Assembly: GCA_028705775.1 (NCBI GenBank) | Contig: JAQWCW010000001.1 | Span: 62,001-126,000, forward strand | From: Eubacteriales bacterium | Lineage (GTDB): Bacteria > Bacillota > Clostridia > Christensenellales > Aristaeellaceae | Direction of reading: 5' to 3' | Length of the DNA stretch: 64,000 nucleotides | Shown here: piece by piece, positions 1 through 9,038 of the stretch | Layout: each line of letters begins with the position of its first letter | Numbering within the stretch: the first letter of the stretch is position 1 | Translations under genes and position numbers: made by a program | The notes under the pieces: generated by a model | What the model saw: the letters and a program-made list of their open reading frames with translations, nothing else | Database searches by the model: none | Told to the model about the DNA's origin: nothing

Positions 1-393
1 AATACGCTCAAGTATATATATGACGTGCTGTGCATTCATGTAATGGGCGATATCGAGCAGCGCTCCTACATATATGTTGAGGAAAGCGTAGCCGAAAACC
101 TGTATGCGCACAATATGTGGTATATGACCTCCGAGCATTACCTGTGGATAACCGATTTGCTTCTGGAGGTTGACGACTATACCGCCGCCGAGCAGTGGAT
201 AAACCGCGCAAAGCAATGCCGTCCGGACGAGCTGAACACGGCGAAATGCGCAATCCATATGTACTATAAAACGCAGAACAGGGCTGAGCTTTTCAGGGCT
301 ATCGAGGAAGTCAAGGCTTCGAGCATAGCCATTGATAAGGAAATACTTGACCTTATCCGCGTGCTTGAGAGCGGAGGTGAGCAGATTGCTTAA
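1..393 (+). CDS. TPR-like protein, C-terminal fragment (PelE- or PelD/E-like)
   Basis: The reading frame is already open at base 1, so only the last ~130 residues are present. They are helical and resemble tetratricopeptide repeats: a helix rich in Tyr/Trp/Leu, then a pair around 'AAEQWINRAKQCRP', then a third helix pair near the end. No membrane segment is visible in this part. The gene lies directly before a DUF2194 gene, pelF and pelG, and overlaps the next start by eight bases. In Pel polysaccharide clusters the gene order is pelD-pelE-pelA-pelF-pelG, and PelE is a membrane-anchored TPR protein of the inner-membrane complex. PelE, or the C-terminus of a PelD/E-like protein, is therefore the best guess. 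The identification rests on fold impression and position, not on a signature motif. Confidence 0.55.
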   Translation, partial: NTLKYIYDVLCIHVMGDIEQRSYIYVEESVAENLYAHNMWYMTSEHYLWITDLLLEVDDYTAAEQWINRAKQCRPDELNTAKCAIHMYYKTQNRAELFRAIEEVKASSIAIDKEILDLIRVLESGGEQIA

Positions 394-2335
394 CAACCGC
401 CTGCTTACGACAATCGCGATTCTTTTCCTTACCGTTTTCGTTCTTTTTATGGCGTTCGGCGCGTATTCGGGAATTCTGCTCTCCGGCGACGTTGAAAATC
501 TGCGCGAAAACGCGGCGAGCATTGGCGATTCCGCAAGCGCCGTCGGCGCCTCCGCGCTGGAAATTGCGGACGCGGGGATTACCGCGGTAAAGAACCTTTA
601 CCGGCAGACGCAGACGCAGATGAACATGACCGACTTTATCTCGCTTGGCACTATTGGCGCGGGAACAGAGGCAAGCGGCGCGACGGAAAGCGAATCCGCC
701 TTGTTTTCATCGCCGCTCACAAGGCGAATCGCAATAGTTGCGTCGGCAGACGACGAGAGCGCTTCGCGCGTGCTTGAGTGGTGTGTGTACACAAAGTCCC
801 GCTACCGCGTTTTCAACGCGCTTCCGGACGCTTCCGAGCTTGACGGCTTCAGCGCCGTGATTTTCGTTTCGCCATCTCTTTACGAGGGCGCTTCTGACGC
901 GCTTTACGCCTTCGCCGAAAGCGGAATAACGATGCTGTTCGCCGCTATTCCCGAATACTCCGTTATCGCCTCCGATGAAAAGCTGCGCGATTTGCTCGGA
1001 ATTGCCTCCGCCGTAAGCGGAAATTATCCGGTTGACGGAGTGCATATTTACAACGATTTTTATCTCTCCAAGGAGCGCATATATACGCGGGACGACTATT
1101 TCGGCAATGAGGACGATATGCCGGAGGAAATTCCGTATTACACCCTCCGCGCGGGCTATGAGGTTTACGCCGCCGCGCATATTGAGGATTTTGCCGCGCG
1201 CGGGCTGACGAACGACGTTCTGCCTCCGCTGCTGTGGCGGACGGTCACGGGGCTTTCGCAGGTTTACGTTGTCGGCAGCGAGCTTTTCTCCGGCGACGCG
1301 CTTATCGGAACAATGAGCGCAATGCTTTCCCGCGCTTCCTCCGTTTCGGTTTACCCCGTCGTCAACGCGAAAACCGTTTCGATTATCAGCTATCCGTGGC
1401 TGTCGATGGAGAACGTAAGCGAGATTGCCTCCATTTACGGGCATAAGCCGGATACGCTGAGCCTTAACATAATGTGGCCGGGAATAGTTCAGGCGCTTTA
1501 CGGCTACGGGCAGAACACCAACGTGTTCATTTCCGCGCAGCAGGATTATTCCTCCCTGAGCGACGAAAGCCAGTCCGCAATGCTTACGGACTATTTTGCG
1601 AAGGAAATTGAGAAAAGGCTCGGTACGATAAGCCTTTCGCTAATGCAGCTTTCGGACGAGAGCCTTGACGCTGTCGTTAAGCGCAACGAGGAATTCTTCG
1701 CAAAATACCTGCCCAAGTACAGGTTCACGACGCTGTATGCCGGCGGCTTCAGACCCGAGGAGCTGCTTTCGTACATCGGTAAATCCGGCAGTCTGCTCGA
1801 AAAAGTGAAATGCGTATTCACCTCCGATGATAAAAGCGCGTTTCTGTCGTATATAGGAGAGGACACGCTTGCGGTAAGGCTTTTCTCCAACGGGCTGAAT
1901 TACGAGGCGCGTGACGACATAAGCATGCTTTCGCTTTCGACGGCACTGGGCGCTATGAGCCAGTATGTAAGCTTCTCCGGAACGCTCTACCCAAAGACCG
2001 AGGAGGACGCATGGAACGCGCAGAGCATAAGATGGTCGTCGGGAACGACCTATTTCAACGATTTGTCCGCGTTTGACTATGTTTCCGTTTTCGGAATGGA
2101 GGACAGGGCGCGGGCGTTCCTTGACACGGATTATTCCTACTCGCTCGGCGGCGGCAGGGTGAGAATCAAGCGCAGCGGCGAGGGCGAGTATTTCGTCGTC
2201 CGCCTTTTCACGGATGAGATTACGGGCATTTCCGGCGGCGAGTACGAAAGCCTGACGGACAGCTCGTATCTTGTGAAGGCGGAGGCGGACGAGGTCGTGC
2301 TTGAAACAAAGCCCAAGCATGGCATCGGCAAGTAA
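386..2335 (+). CDS. DUF2194-like exported/membrane-anchored protein in a Pel-like cluster
   Basis: About 649 residues. The chosen start is TTG at 386, preceded by GGAGG at 373-377 and overlapping the end of the upstream gene. This puts a hydrophobic segment right at the N-terminus (residues ~5-30, ending 'GAYSGILLSG'), a signal anchor or uncleaved signal, so the bulk would be extracytoplasmic. The middle and C-terminal parts look like a TIM/deacetylase-type fold as found in DUF2194 proteins: 'ISYPWLSMENV', 'WPGIVQALYGYGQN', 'LYAGGFRPEELLSYIG'. It occupies the slot where Gram-positive pel clusters carry the PelA deacetylase domain. A polymer-modifying role is a reasonable inference but no catalytic motif was verified. 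The DUF2194 assignment is from memory of family character. Confidence 0.6.
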   Translation: MLNNRLLTTIAILFLTVFVLFMAFGAYSGILLSGDVENLRENAASIGDSASAVGASALEIADAGITAVKNLYRQTQTQMNMTDFISLGTIGAGTEASGATESESALFSSPLTRRIAIVASADDESASRVLEWCVYTKSRYRVFNALPDASELDGFSAVIFVSPSLYEGASDALYAFAESGITMLFAAIPEYSVIASDEKLRDLLGIASAVSGNYPVDGVHIYNDFYLSKERIYTRDDYFGNEDDMPEEIPYYTLRAGYEVYAAAHIEDFAARGLTNDVLPPLLWRTVTGLSQVYVVGSELFSGDALIGTMSAMLSRASSVSVYPVVNAKTVSIISYPWLSMENVSEIASIYGHKPDTLSLNIMWPGIVQALYGYGQNTNVFISAQQDYSSLSDESQSAMLTDYFAKEIEKRLGTISLSLMQLSDESLDAVVKRNEEFFAKYLPKYRFTTLYAGGFRPEELLSYIGKSGSLLEKVKCVFTSDDKSAFLSYIGEDTLAVRLFSNGLNYEARDDISMLSLSTALGAMSQYVSFSGTLYPKTEEDAWNAQSIRWSSGTTYFNDLSAFDYVSVFGMEDRARAFLDTDYSYSLGGGRVRIKRSGEGEYFVVRLFTDEITGISGGEYESLTDSSYLVKAEADEVVLETKPKHGIGK

Positions 2336-2368
2336 TTTTGAATTTTCGGTAAAGGAGGCGGGGCTTGA

Positions 2369-3811
2369 ATGAAGGTATGCTTTATAGCCGAGGGCTGCTA
2401 TCCGTATGAAATCGGCGGCGTTTCGAGCTGGATTCACAGCATTATCAACACGTTTCCGGATATCGAGTTCTCGCTTATCGCAATCGTTGCAAGCCGCGAG
2501 AACCGCGGCAAGTTCCGCTATACGCTTCCCGATAACCTGACCTCCGTTACCGAGGTTTACCTTACCGATTTTGACTGGGTTGGCAAGGGCAAGAAGGATA
2601 AAAAGCAGCGCGCGCACCTTGACAGCAGGCAGCGCGACGCTCTGAAAACGCTCGTTTCGGGCGAGAATGTTGACTGGGAAGGCATTTTCAGCATATTCAC
2701 GACAAACAGGACATCCGTTGACGCGCTTCTGATGAGCCCCGAATTCCTTGACGTTATAATGGCGTTCTATAAGGAGAAGTACTCAAAGGTTCCCTTTACG
2801 GACTTCCTCTGGACGATGCGCTCGATTTATTTAACCCTTTTCCTTGCCCTCAAGTGCGACCCGCCCGAGGCGGATATTTACCACTGCGTTGCGACGGGCT
2901 ACGCGGGGATTATCGGCAGCCTTGCCAAATCCCGCTACCCCTCCTCCCGCCTTATCATAACCGAGCATGGAATCTACACCCGCGAGCGCGAGGAGGAGAT
3001 TATCCGCGCCAAGTGGGTGCAGGGAATTTTCAAGGATATTTGGATTGAGCAGTTCAGGAAGATGTCCCTTTGCGCCTACAATTATGCCGACAGGGTTACG
3101 GCGCTTTTCGCGCAGGCGCGGCTTTTGCAGCTTGAGCTGGGCTGCCCTCCCGAAAAGACGGTCGTTATTCCCAACGGAATCCGCACGGAGCTTTTCTCCT
3201 ATATTCCGCAGAAGCCTGAGGACGATACCAACTTCAACATCGGCGCAATCCTGCGCATAACGCCGATTAAGGACGTAAAAACGATGATTACGGCGTTCCA
3301 TTACGCCAATCAGCGCAATCCCCGCTTAAAGCTCTGGATAATGGGTCCGTCCGCCGAAAACGAGGATTACGCTAACGAGTGCATGGAGCTGGCAAAGTCC
3401 TTGGGCGCCAAAAACATCGTTTTTACCGGCAGTATAAAGACCACCGACTATATCGGCAAGATGGACATGACCCTGCTTACAAGCATAAGCGAGGGGCAGC
3501 CGCTTACCGTGCTTGAAAGCTTTGCCGCCAAAAAGCCCTGCGTTGCAACGAACGTCGGCAACTGCTACGGGCTGATTTACGGCGAAACGGATGATTTCGG
3601 CGCAGCCGGAATCGTAGTGCCGATAATGAACATACCCGCCATTACGGACGCGCTTATCTATATGGCCGAGGATGAGGCGCGCTGCCGCGCGATGGGCGAG
3701 AATGGGTACAAGCGCGTTCTGCTCAAGTACAAGAACAATGATATGAAGAAGGCTTACGCCGAACTGTATCAGGCTCTGTCAAATACGGAAATGCGCTGGA
3801 GGACTATATAA
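2369..3811 (+). CDS. pelF: PelF-family glycosyltransferase (GT4)
   Basis: This 480-residue cytosolic glycosyltransferase belongs to the PelF family, which builds the Pel polysaccharide backbone from a nucleotide sugar. The N-terminal Rossmann domain starts 'MKVCFIAEGCYPYEIGG' and continues with the glycine-rich GGVSSW acceptor loop. Further family landmarks are 'TEHGIYTRERE' near residue 200, 'VIPNGI' near 267, and the GT-B nucleotide-sugar motif 'ISEGQPLTVLESF' near residue 375, with the paired Glu residues of GT4 enzymes. There is no membrane segment. AAGGAGG at 2352-2358 precedes the ATG by ten bases. The gene ends one base before the proposed start of pelG, so translational coupling is likely. 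Length and motif order are as expected for PelF. Confidence 0.9.
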   Translation: MKVCFIAEGCYPYEIGGVSSWIHSIINTFPDIEFSLIAIVASRENRGKFRYTLPDNLTSVTEVYLTDFDWVGKGKKDKKQRAHLDSRQRDALKTLVSGENVDWEGIFSIFTTNRTSVDALLMSPEFLDVIMAFYKEKYSKVPFTDFLWTMRSIYLTLFLALKCDPPEADIYHCVATGYAGIIGSLAKSRYPSSRLIITEHGIYTREREEEIIRAKWVQGIFKDIWIEQFRKMSLCAYNYADRVTALFAQARLLQLELGCPPEKTVVIPNGIRTELFSYIPQKPEDDTNFNIGAILRITPIKDVKTMITAFHYANQRNPRLKLWIMGPSAENEDYANECMELAKSLGAKNIVFTGSIKTTDYIGKMDMTLLTSISEGQPLTVLESFAAKKPCVATNVGNCYGLIYGETDDFGAAGIVVPIMNIPAITDALIYMAEDEARCRAMGENGYKRVLLKYKNNDMKKAYAELYQALSNTEMRWRTI

Positions 3812-3812
3812 T

Positions 3813-5279
3813 ACGGCAGGAATAGGAATTCAGCTGAACAGGATTTTCAACAAGCGCACCGTCGCGTCCTCCGCATACGGAATCGGATTTTCCGTTATGT
3901 ATACGATTGCGCCGATGCTTGTTATCATGCTGGGCCTGCTTGCGATGTATAACCTGCTCGGCTTTGACAGCGTCAGCTATCTTGAGCGCGAGCTGTTCTC
4001 GTGCAGCGTGCTTTACGTTTTCATATTTTCCCTTTTGTTCTCCTCCTCCTTCAACTCCGCGCTTTCCAAGTATATTGCGGACAGAATTTACGAAAAAGCC
4101 TATGACGATATCCGCCCCTGTATGCTCGCGGGGCTTCTGATGAAGCTCGGAATCTCGACGCTCATCTCCGTTCCCTTCTATCTGCATGAAATCTTCGTCG
4201 GCGGGGTGGAGGTGTATTACGTCTTTACGACGTATATGTGCTATATGGGGCTGACGCTCGTATTTGCGCTCATGCTGTACGGGGTCGTCATTAAGCAGTT
4301 CAAGCGCATTTCAATTATATTCATTATCGGAACGGCTGTAACCGTTCTGCTCTCCTGCGTGTTCAGGTTTCTTCTGGGCTTTTCCATTACGTACAGTATG
4401 CTGCTCGCGCTCGCAATCGGCTTCTGGCTCATGGCGGCGCTTCAGATGTTCATCCTCATGCGCATTTTCTCCGGCAATTCGCACCGCTACGCCGCCGTTT
4501 TCCATTATTTCAAGCGCTATTGGCGGCTGATTCTTTCGGACTTCCTCTACATCTTCGGGCTTTTCGCGCATAACTTCGTTTTCTGGTTCGCGCCCTTCCG
4601 CCTTGAAATCGTTCAGACCTACATCTGCAATCAGCCCTACGATATGGCGACCTGCCTTGCGATGTTCACCAATATTTCCGCAACCGTGCTTTTCATATCG
4701 AAGGTTGAAATGCATTTCTTTGAGCGGTACAGCGATTTTAACAGCGCGGTTGTCGGCGGAAGCCTTGAAATGATTGAAAAATCGAAATCCCGAATGTTCA
4801 GCTCGCTCGGGCAGCAGCTCAAGAATCTGGTTCAGGTTCAGTTCGCGATATCCGTTATCATCTTCCTTATTGCGGAAATCATTCTTCCGCTGATTGGCTT
4901 TGCGGGAATGACGATGGAAATATATCCGCTTATGTCCGTCGGCTATTTCATCTCCTTCCTGATGTACTCCAACATCCTTTTCCTCCAGTACTATTCGGAT
5001 TATACCGGCTCGGCGCTGACGGGGCTTGTTTTCGCCTCGCTCTCGCTAATCGGCGCAATCTTCTCGATGGGGCTTCCCACCGAATGGTACGGGCTGGGCT
5101 ACGTTGCCGGCGCGCTTTGCGCCTATATTTTCTCCTTCCTGCGCCTCAGGTATATGGAGAACAATGTTTATACGCACACCTTCTGTGTCGGCTCGATTAT
5201 TGACAAGCGCGAGGCGGATATGCCGCCCTCGCAGGTGTATACAAAAGCCGCTGCGAACGCGGAATTGCGGGAGGGATAA
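3813..5279 (+). CDS. pelG: PelG-family polysaccharide membrane transporter, apparent ACG start
   Basis: This is a multi-pass membrane protein with about 12 hydrophobic helices, of the PelG family (MOP/flippase-like), which works with PelF in inner-membrane synthesis and export. The first in-frame ATG is at 3897, but the frame is open upstream and encodes 'AGIGIQLNRIFNKR', a close match to the conserved PelG N-terminus (MAGIGFELRK-type). That peptide begins right after an ACG codon at 3813-3815, with GGAGG at 3798-3802 at normal spacing, one base after the pelF stop. No ATG, GTG or TTG is available there. Start at ACG gives 488 aa; from 3897 it would be 460 aa and lack the conserved first ~28 residues. 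Either a rare ACG start or a T-to-C change/assembly error at 3814. Confidence 0.85.
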   Translation, partial: TAGIGIQLNRIFNKRTVASSAYGIGFSVMYTIAPMLVIMLGLLAMYNLLGFDSVSYLERELFSCSVLYVFIFSLLFSSSFNSALSKYIADRIYEKAYDDIRPCMLAGLLMKLGISTLISVPFYLHEIFVGGVEVYYVFTTYMCYMGLTLVFALMLYGVVIKQFKRISIIFIIGTAVTVLLSCVFRFLLGFSITYSMLLALAIGFWLMAALQMFILMRIFSGNSHRYAAVFHYFKRYWRLILSDFLYIFGLFAHNFVFWFAPFRLEIVQTYICNQPYDMATCLAMFTNISATVLFISKVEMHFFERYSDFNSAVVGGSLEMIEKSKSRMFSSLGQQLKNLVQVQFAISVIIFLIAEIILPLIGFAGMTMEIYPLMSVGYFISFLMYSNILFLQYYSDYTGSALTGLVFASLSLIGAIFSMGLPTEWYGLGYVAGALCAYIFSFLRLRYMENNVYTHTFCVGSIIDKREADMPPSQVYTKAAANAELREG

Positions 5280-5282
5280 GCT

Positions 5283-5681
5283 ATGTCGGTCACTCTTAGA
5301 ATCGTGGTAATCCTCAGCGGACTTCTGGTAATCGGTATTTCCATCAGAGGCATAGTCAACAGGGTAATCACCGAAAAGCAAAGCCTTTTCTGGCTTTTTC
5401 TCGGCGTCGTAATGATTCTTTTCGGCGCATTCCCCGGGCTTTGCTACTTCATAGCCGATTTCTTCGGCGTTGATTACGCGCCGTCCATAATCTTCATGAT
5501 TTGTATAGTTCTTGCGCTGTTCGGAATCTTCTACTGCTTCCGCCAGTGCGCCAAGCTGTACAAGCGCGTTCAGGAGCTTGCGATTCAGGTTTCGATGCTC
5601 AATAACGAAAACGTTGAATTGCGCAAGCGCGAGCGGGATGACCGCGAGGCAGCCTCGGCGCGCAGAAAGGCTGCCGTATGA
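5283..5681 (+). CDS. DUF2304 small membrane protein
   Basis: 132 residues with three hydrophobic segments (about 5-25, 35-60 and 68-90), followed by a charged, coiled-coil-like cytoplasmic tail rich in Glu, Arg and Ala. The topology and the phrase 'FWLFLGVVMILFGAFPG' fit the DUF2304 family. DUF2304 proteins are usually encoded next to dolichyl-phosphate-mannose-synthase-like GT2 enzymes in surface polysaccharide clusters, and such a GT2 is two genes downstream (6896). The likely role is a membrane partner of that enzyme. A GGGAGGG ribosome site lies at 5269-5275. The stop overlaps the next start as ATGA, which indicates translational coupling. Confidence 0.8.
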   Translation: MSVTLRIVVILSGLLVIGISIRGIVNRVITEKQSLFWLFLGVVMILFGAFPGLCYFIADFFGVDYAPSIIFMICIVLALFGIFYCFRQCAKLYKRVQELAIQVSMLNNENVELRKRERDDREAASARRKAAV

Positions 5682-6892
5682 AAAAGCTCCTGTTTGTAAT
5701 CAACACGATGGGCAGAGCGGGCGCCGAAACCGCGCTTATAGAGCTTCTCCGCCGGCTTGAAATAACGGGCAGGTATGAGATTTCGCTTTATGCGATTCTG
5801 CCCTACGGCGAGCTTTTCGCGCGCGTGCCGAAGGGCGTGAAGATTCTCAACAGGCGCTTCAGCTGCCGCTCCGTGCTTTCCTTTTCGGGGCGCGCCGCGA
5901 TTGCGGGAAACGTAGTCAAGTCGTTTTTCTACCGCTTTACGGGCTTTAAAATGCTCGGCGATATGCGCAAAAACATGAAGCTGCAAAAGAAAAGCGGAAG
6001 AATGCAGTATGACAAGCTGCTCTGGCGGCTGCTCGCAAAGGGCAGAAAGCCGCTCGGCGGCGAATACGACCTTGCGGTTGCGTATCTTGAGGGCGCCGCT
6101 ACCTATTTCGTTGCGGACATGGTACAGGCTAAGGCAAAGGCGTCCTTCATACATATTGATTACAAGCGCGCGGGCTATCTTCCCGAAATGGACGCGGGCT
6201 GCTACGAAAGGATTGACAGAATCTTCACCGTTTCAAACGAGGTTGCCAACCAGTTCCTTTCCGTTTATCCGCAGTATAGGGACAAGGTTTTCCTTTTCAG
6301 GAATCTTCTCAACCGCGAGGGAATCCTTGAAAAAGCCGAAAAGGTCGAAGGCTTTACGGACGGCTTTGAGGGAAAGCGCCTTGTGACCGTCGGGCGGCTG
6401 CACTATCAGAAGGCTTACGATATTGCGATTCAGGCGCTTCGGATTATCAAGGATAATGGAGTTAACGCGCGCTGGTACATTCTCGGCGACGGACCCGAAA
6501 GGGCGGCGCTGGAAAAGCAGATTGACGATTCGGGGCTTCGCGGAAGCTTCGTGCTTATGGGCGCCGTGGACAACCCCTACCAGTATGTAAAGGCGGCGGA
6601 CGTTTACGTTCACGCAACGCGCTTTGAGGGCAAGAGCATAGCGATTGAGGAAGCGCAGATTCTCGGCAAGGCGATAGTCGCCTCCAACTGCACGGGCAAT
6701 ACGGAGCAGATTGTGGACGGCGTTGACGGAATCCTGCTTGAGCTAAGCCCCGAAAACCTTGCGCGCGAGATAATGCGCGTTCTCGGCGACGACGGGCTTC
6801 GCAAAACGCTTGAGGAAAATACCTTGAAGAAGAATCTCGACCATCCCGAGGACATGAAGCGGCTGCTCGAACTGATGAATGAGGAGGGATAA
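5678..6892 (+). CDS. Glycosyltransferase family 4 (GT-B fold)
   Basis: 404 residues, soluble. The N-terminal acceptor domain starts 'KKLLFVINTMGRAGAETALIEL', a typical GT4 glycine-rich loop. The C-terminal donor domain holds 'VTVGRLHYQKAYDIAIQAL' near residue 235, 'ILGDGPERAALEKQI' near 268, and 'FEGKSIAIEEAQILGKAIVA' near 320, with the conserved E-x7-E-type nucleotide-sugar motif. It should transfer a sugar from a nucleotide donor to a growing lipid-linked or polymer acceptor; donor and linkage cannot be read from sequence. It overlaps the DUF2304 gene by four bases and is followed three bases later by a GT2 gene, so all three are probably co-translated. Confidence 0.9.
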   Translation: MKKLLFVINTMGRAGAETALIELLRRLEITGRYEISLYAILPYGELFARVPKGVKILNRRFSCRSVLSFSGRAAIAGNVVKSFFYRFTGFKMLGDMRKNMKLQKKSGRMQYDKLLWRLLAKGRKPLGGEYDLAVAYLEGAATYFVADMVQAKAKASFIHIDYKRAGYLPEMDAGCYERIDRIFTVSNEVANQFLSVYPQYRDKVFLFRNLLNREGILEKAEKVEGFTDGFEGKRLVTVGRLHYQKAYDIAIQALRIIKDNGVNARWYILGDGPERAALEKQIDDSGLRGSFVLMGAVDNPYQYVKAADVYVHATRFEGKSIAIEEAQILGKAIVASNCTGNTEQIVDGVDGILLELSPENLAREIMRVLGDDGLRKTLEENTLKKNLDHPEDMKRLLELMNEEG

Positions 6893-6895
6893 CAA

Positions 6896-7660
6896 ATGAA
6901 GGACGTACTGCTTATAATCCCCGCGTTCAACGAGGAGGCGTCGATTGGCGACTTGCTTGACAAGCTTACCGAGGATAAAAGCCTCGATTTCCTTGACATT
7001 CTCGTTATCAACGACGCTTCGCAGGATACCACGAGCTATGTTGTAAAGGAGTACCCGAACGTTGAAATAATTTCCCATATATTCAATCTCGGCTACGGCT
7101 CGGCGCTGCAGCTCGGCTATAAATACGCCGTGCGCCACGGGTATAAGTACATTATCCAGATTGACGCGGACGGTCAGCACGATATATGCAATATAAACGC
7201 CCTGTATAAATCGCTGACGACGCCGGATACGGACGGGAAAATTCCGGACATCGTAATCGGCTCAAGGTTCTTCCGGAGCAGCGTTTCCTTCCCGATTTCG
7301 GGGGTCAAGAAGCTGTCAATCGGCTTCTTCCGCTGGATAATCAAAAAAACCACGGGGCAGGCGATTCTCGACCCCACCTCCGGACTTCAGGGGCTTGACC
7401 GCTCCGCCTTCCTGTACTACTCCGTTTATCAGAATTTCGATTATGATTATCCGGACGCGAATATGATAATCCAGATGCTGCTTATGGGGTACAAGGTCAA
7501 GGAGATTCCCTCCGTAATGCATATCAGAACGGCGGGCAAGAGTATGCATTCGGGAATCATCAAGCCTATGGTGTATATGCTTACAATGCCTCTCAGCATA
7601 CTGGCGGTGTATTTCAGAACCCGCCACGGCAAGCAAAAACGCTTGGTAGAATGGCAATAA
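6896..7660 (+). CDS. Glycosyltransferase family 2, DPM1-like
   Basis: 254 residues. Typical GT-A fold: 'LLIIPAFNEEASIGDLLDKL' at the N-terminus, 'VINDASQDTT' near residue 40, 'NLGYGSALQLGYKYA' near 64, and the metal-binding motif 'IDADGQHD' near 90. The C-terminal stretch is weakly hydrophobic and may touch the membrane but lacks long helices. This resembles polyprenyl-phosphate mannose/glucose transferases, which load a sugar onto a lipid carrier. The DUF2304 protein encoded two genes upstream is the usual partner of this subtype. All catalytic positions look intact. The start ATG follows the GAGG-type site at the end of the previous gene. Confidence 0.9.
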   Translation: MKDVLLIIPAFNEEASIGDLLDKLTEDKSLDFLDILVINDASQDTTSYVVKEYPNVEIISHIFNLGYGSALQLGYKYAVRHGYKYIIQIDADGQHDICNINALYKSLTTPDTDGKIPDIVIGSRFFRSSVSFPISGVKKLSIGFFRWIIKKTTGQAILDPTSGLQGLDRSAFLYYSVYQNFDYDYPDANMIIQMLLMGYKVKEIPSVMHIRTAGKSMHSGIIKPMVYMLTMPLSILAVYFRTRHGKQKRLVEWQ

Positions 7661-7670
7661 GGAGAAACCA

Positions 7671-9035
7671 ATGGCAGTCGCTAACGGTAAAATCAGAGTA
7701 AAGTGGGCTGAATATCCGATGGAAGAGACGCGCGACATTATCGCAAACCCTTTCTGTGGGTTCTATTCGATTTACCGTTTTGAGGCGCCGAGAGAGGTTC
7801 TTTATTCCACAAACGAAAAAATTACCGACTTCTGCCTTACTCCGCATGAAACGCTCGCGCTTGTTGAAATCAACCTTCGCGCCTATCAGGAGAGGCAGCT
7901 TGACGACGCGGCGCTCAAAATGGTTGAGCGGGTTTTTCGCCGCTTCAAATCGGAGCGCGTAACGATGCTTTTGCGCTTTTTGTACGATTGGGAGGGCAAG
8001 AACATTCAGGCTGAGCCGAAAACCCTTTCGGCAATAACCGACCATATGGAGGCGCTTTCCCCGCTGCTCAAGGAGTATTCGCCCTATATATTCGTGCTGC
8101 AGGGTCTGTTTATCGGCAACTGGGGCGAAATGCACAACAGCCGCTATCTTTCCGTCAACTCCGTATGCCGCCTTGCGGATAAGCTAAGCGAATGCGCGGG
8201 CGAAAACACCTTCCTTGCCGTCAGAAGCCCCGCGCTCTGGCGCGTCGTCACCCGCTCCTTCAATATGCCGGACTTGACCGACCCGCATACTCCCGCGCTT
8301 GCGCTCCGCGTCGGGCTTTTCAACGATGGTATGCTCGCCTCCGGAACGGATTTCGGTACTTACGGCGATTTGAGGCGCATTGAGGCAAAGCTGCCCGGCG
8401 ATAAGCTGATTCGCGAGGAGGAGCTGCTCTTTCAGCAAAAGCTCTGCCTTTTCGTCCCCAACGGCGGCGAAACAATCAACCCCGACCCGCAGAACGATTT
8501 TGAGCGCGCTCTGCCCGACCTTAAAACAATGCGCGTTTCCTACCTGAACAGCGGCTATGACACCGACGTTTACGACAAGTGGAAGGCGTACAAGCTCAGG
8601 CGCTCGTGGGGCGATTGGCGCGATTTGAACGGCTATAAGTATATCGCCGCGCATATCGGCTACCGTTTCCTTATAAGCGACGTAAAGCTTTTCCGCAAGT
8701 CGGGAACGGACATTGTGACCGTTTCGATGAACATTGAAAACACGGGCTTTGCGCCCTGCTATCGCCGCCTCAAGGTGTCGCTCGGGCTGAGCGACGCGTC
8801 AAGCGGCGCGAAAGCCGAGGCGGAGGTAAACACGGACAGCCGCCTGTGGCGTCCCTCCGAAACCACCGCGATTTCCGCCGATATTGACGCAAAGGATATC
8901 AAGGCAAGCCGCCTTCTTGTGTATATCAACGCGCTTGAGCCTGTTTCCGGCTTGCGCATCCGCTTCGCAAACTCCTTCGCAACCGTCGGAGTCAGCGAGG
9001 ATTCTGTGCTGGGCGTTTACGCCCTGAGGGGGTAA
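7671..9035 (+). CDS. DUF4832 (with N-terminal DUF4874-like) protein
   Basis: 454 residues, no signal peptide. The N-terminal half resembles a TIM-barrel glycosidase-like fold of the DUF4874/DUF4832 pair. It has 'NPFCGFYSIYRF' near residue 25, 'LVEINLRAY' near 63, 'MLLRFLYDWEG' near 99 and the hallmark 'GNWGEMHNSRY' near 151. The C-terminal third (from about residue 320) is beta-rich, with 'YKYIAAHIGYRFLISDVKLF', matching the DUF4832 sandwich. The function is not established. Its place between a GT2 and a GT2-LRR gene in an export cluster suggests processing or recognition of the polysaccharide. The lack of an export signal is odd if it acts on finished polymer. AAGGAG lies just before the ATG. 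Confidence 0.75.
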   Translation: MAVANGKIRVKWAEYPMEETRDIIANPFCGFYSIYRFEAPREVLYSTNEKITDFCLTPHETLALVEINLRAYQERQLDDAALKMVERVFRRFKSERVTMLLRFLYDWEGKNIQAEPKTLSAITDHMEALSPLLKEYSPYIFVLQGLFIGNWGEMHNSRYLSVNSVCRLADKLSECAGENTFLAVRSPALWRVVTRSFNMPDLTDPHTPALALRVGLFNDGMLASGTDFGTYGDLRRIEAKLPGDKLIREEELLFQQKLCLFVPNGGETINPDPQNDFERALPDLKTMRVSYLNSGYDTDVYDKWKAYKLRRSWGDWRDLNGYKYIAAHIGYRFLISDVKLFRKSGTDIVTVSMNIENTGFAPCYRRLKVSLGLSDASSGAKAEAEVNTDSRLWRPSETTAISADIDAKDIKASRLLVYINALEPVSGLRIRFANSFATVGVSEDSVLGVYALRG

Positions 9036-9038
9036 AAT

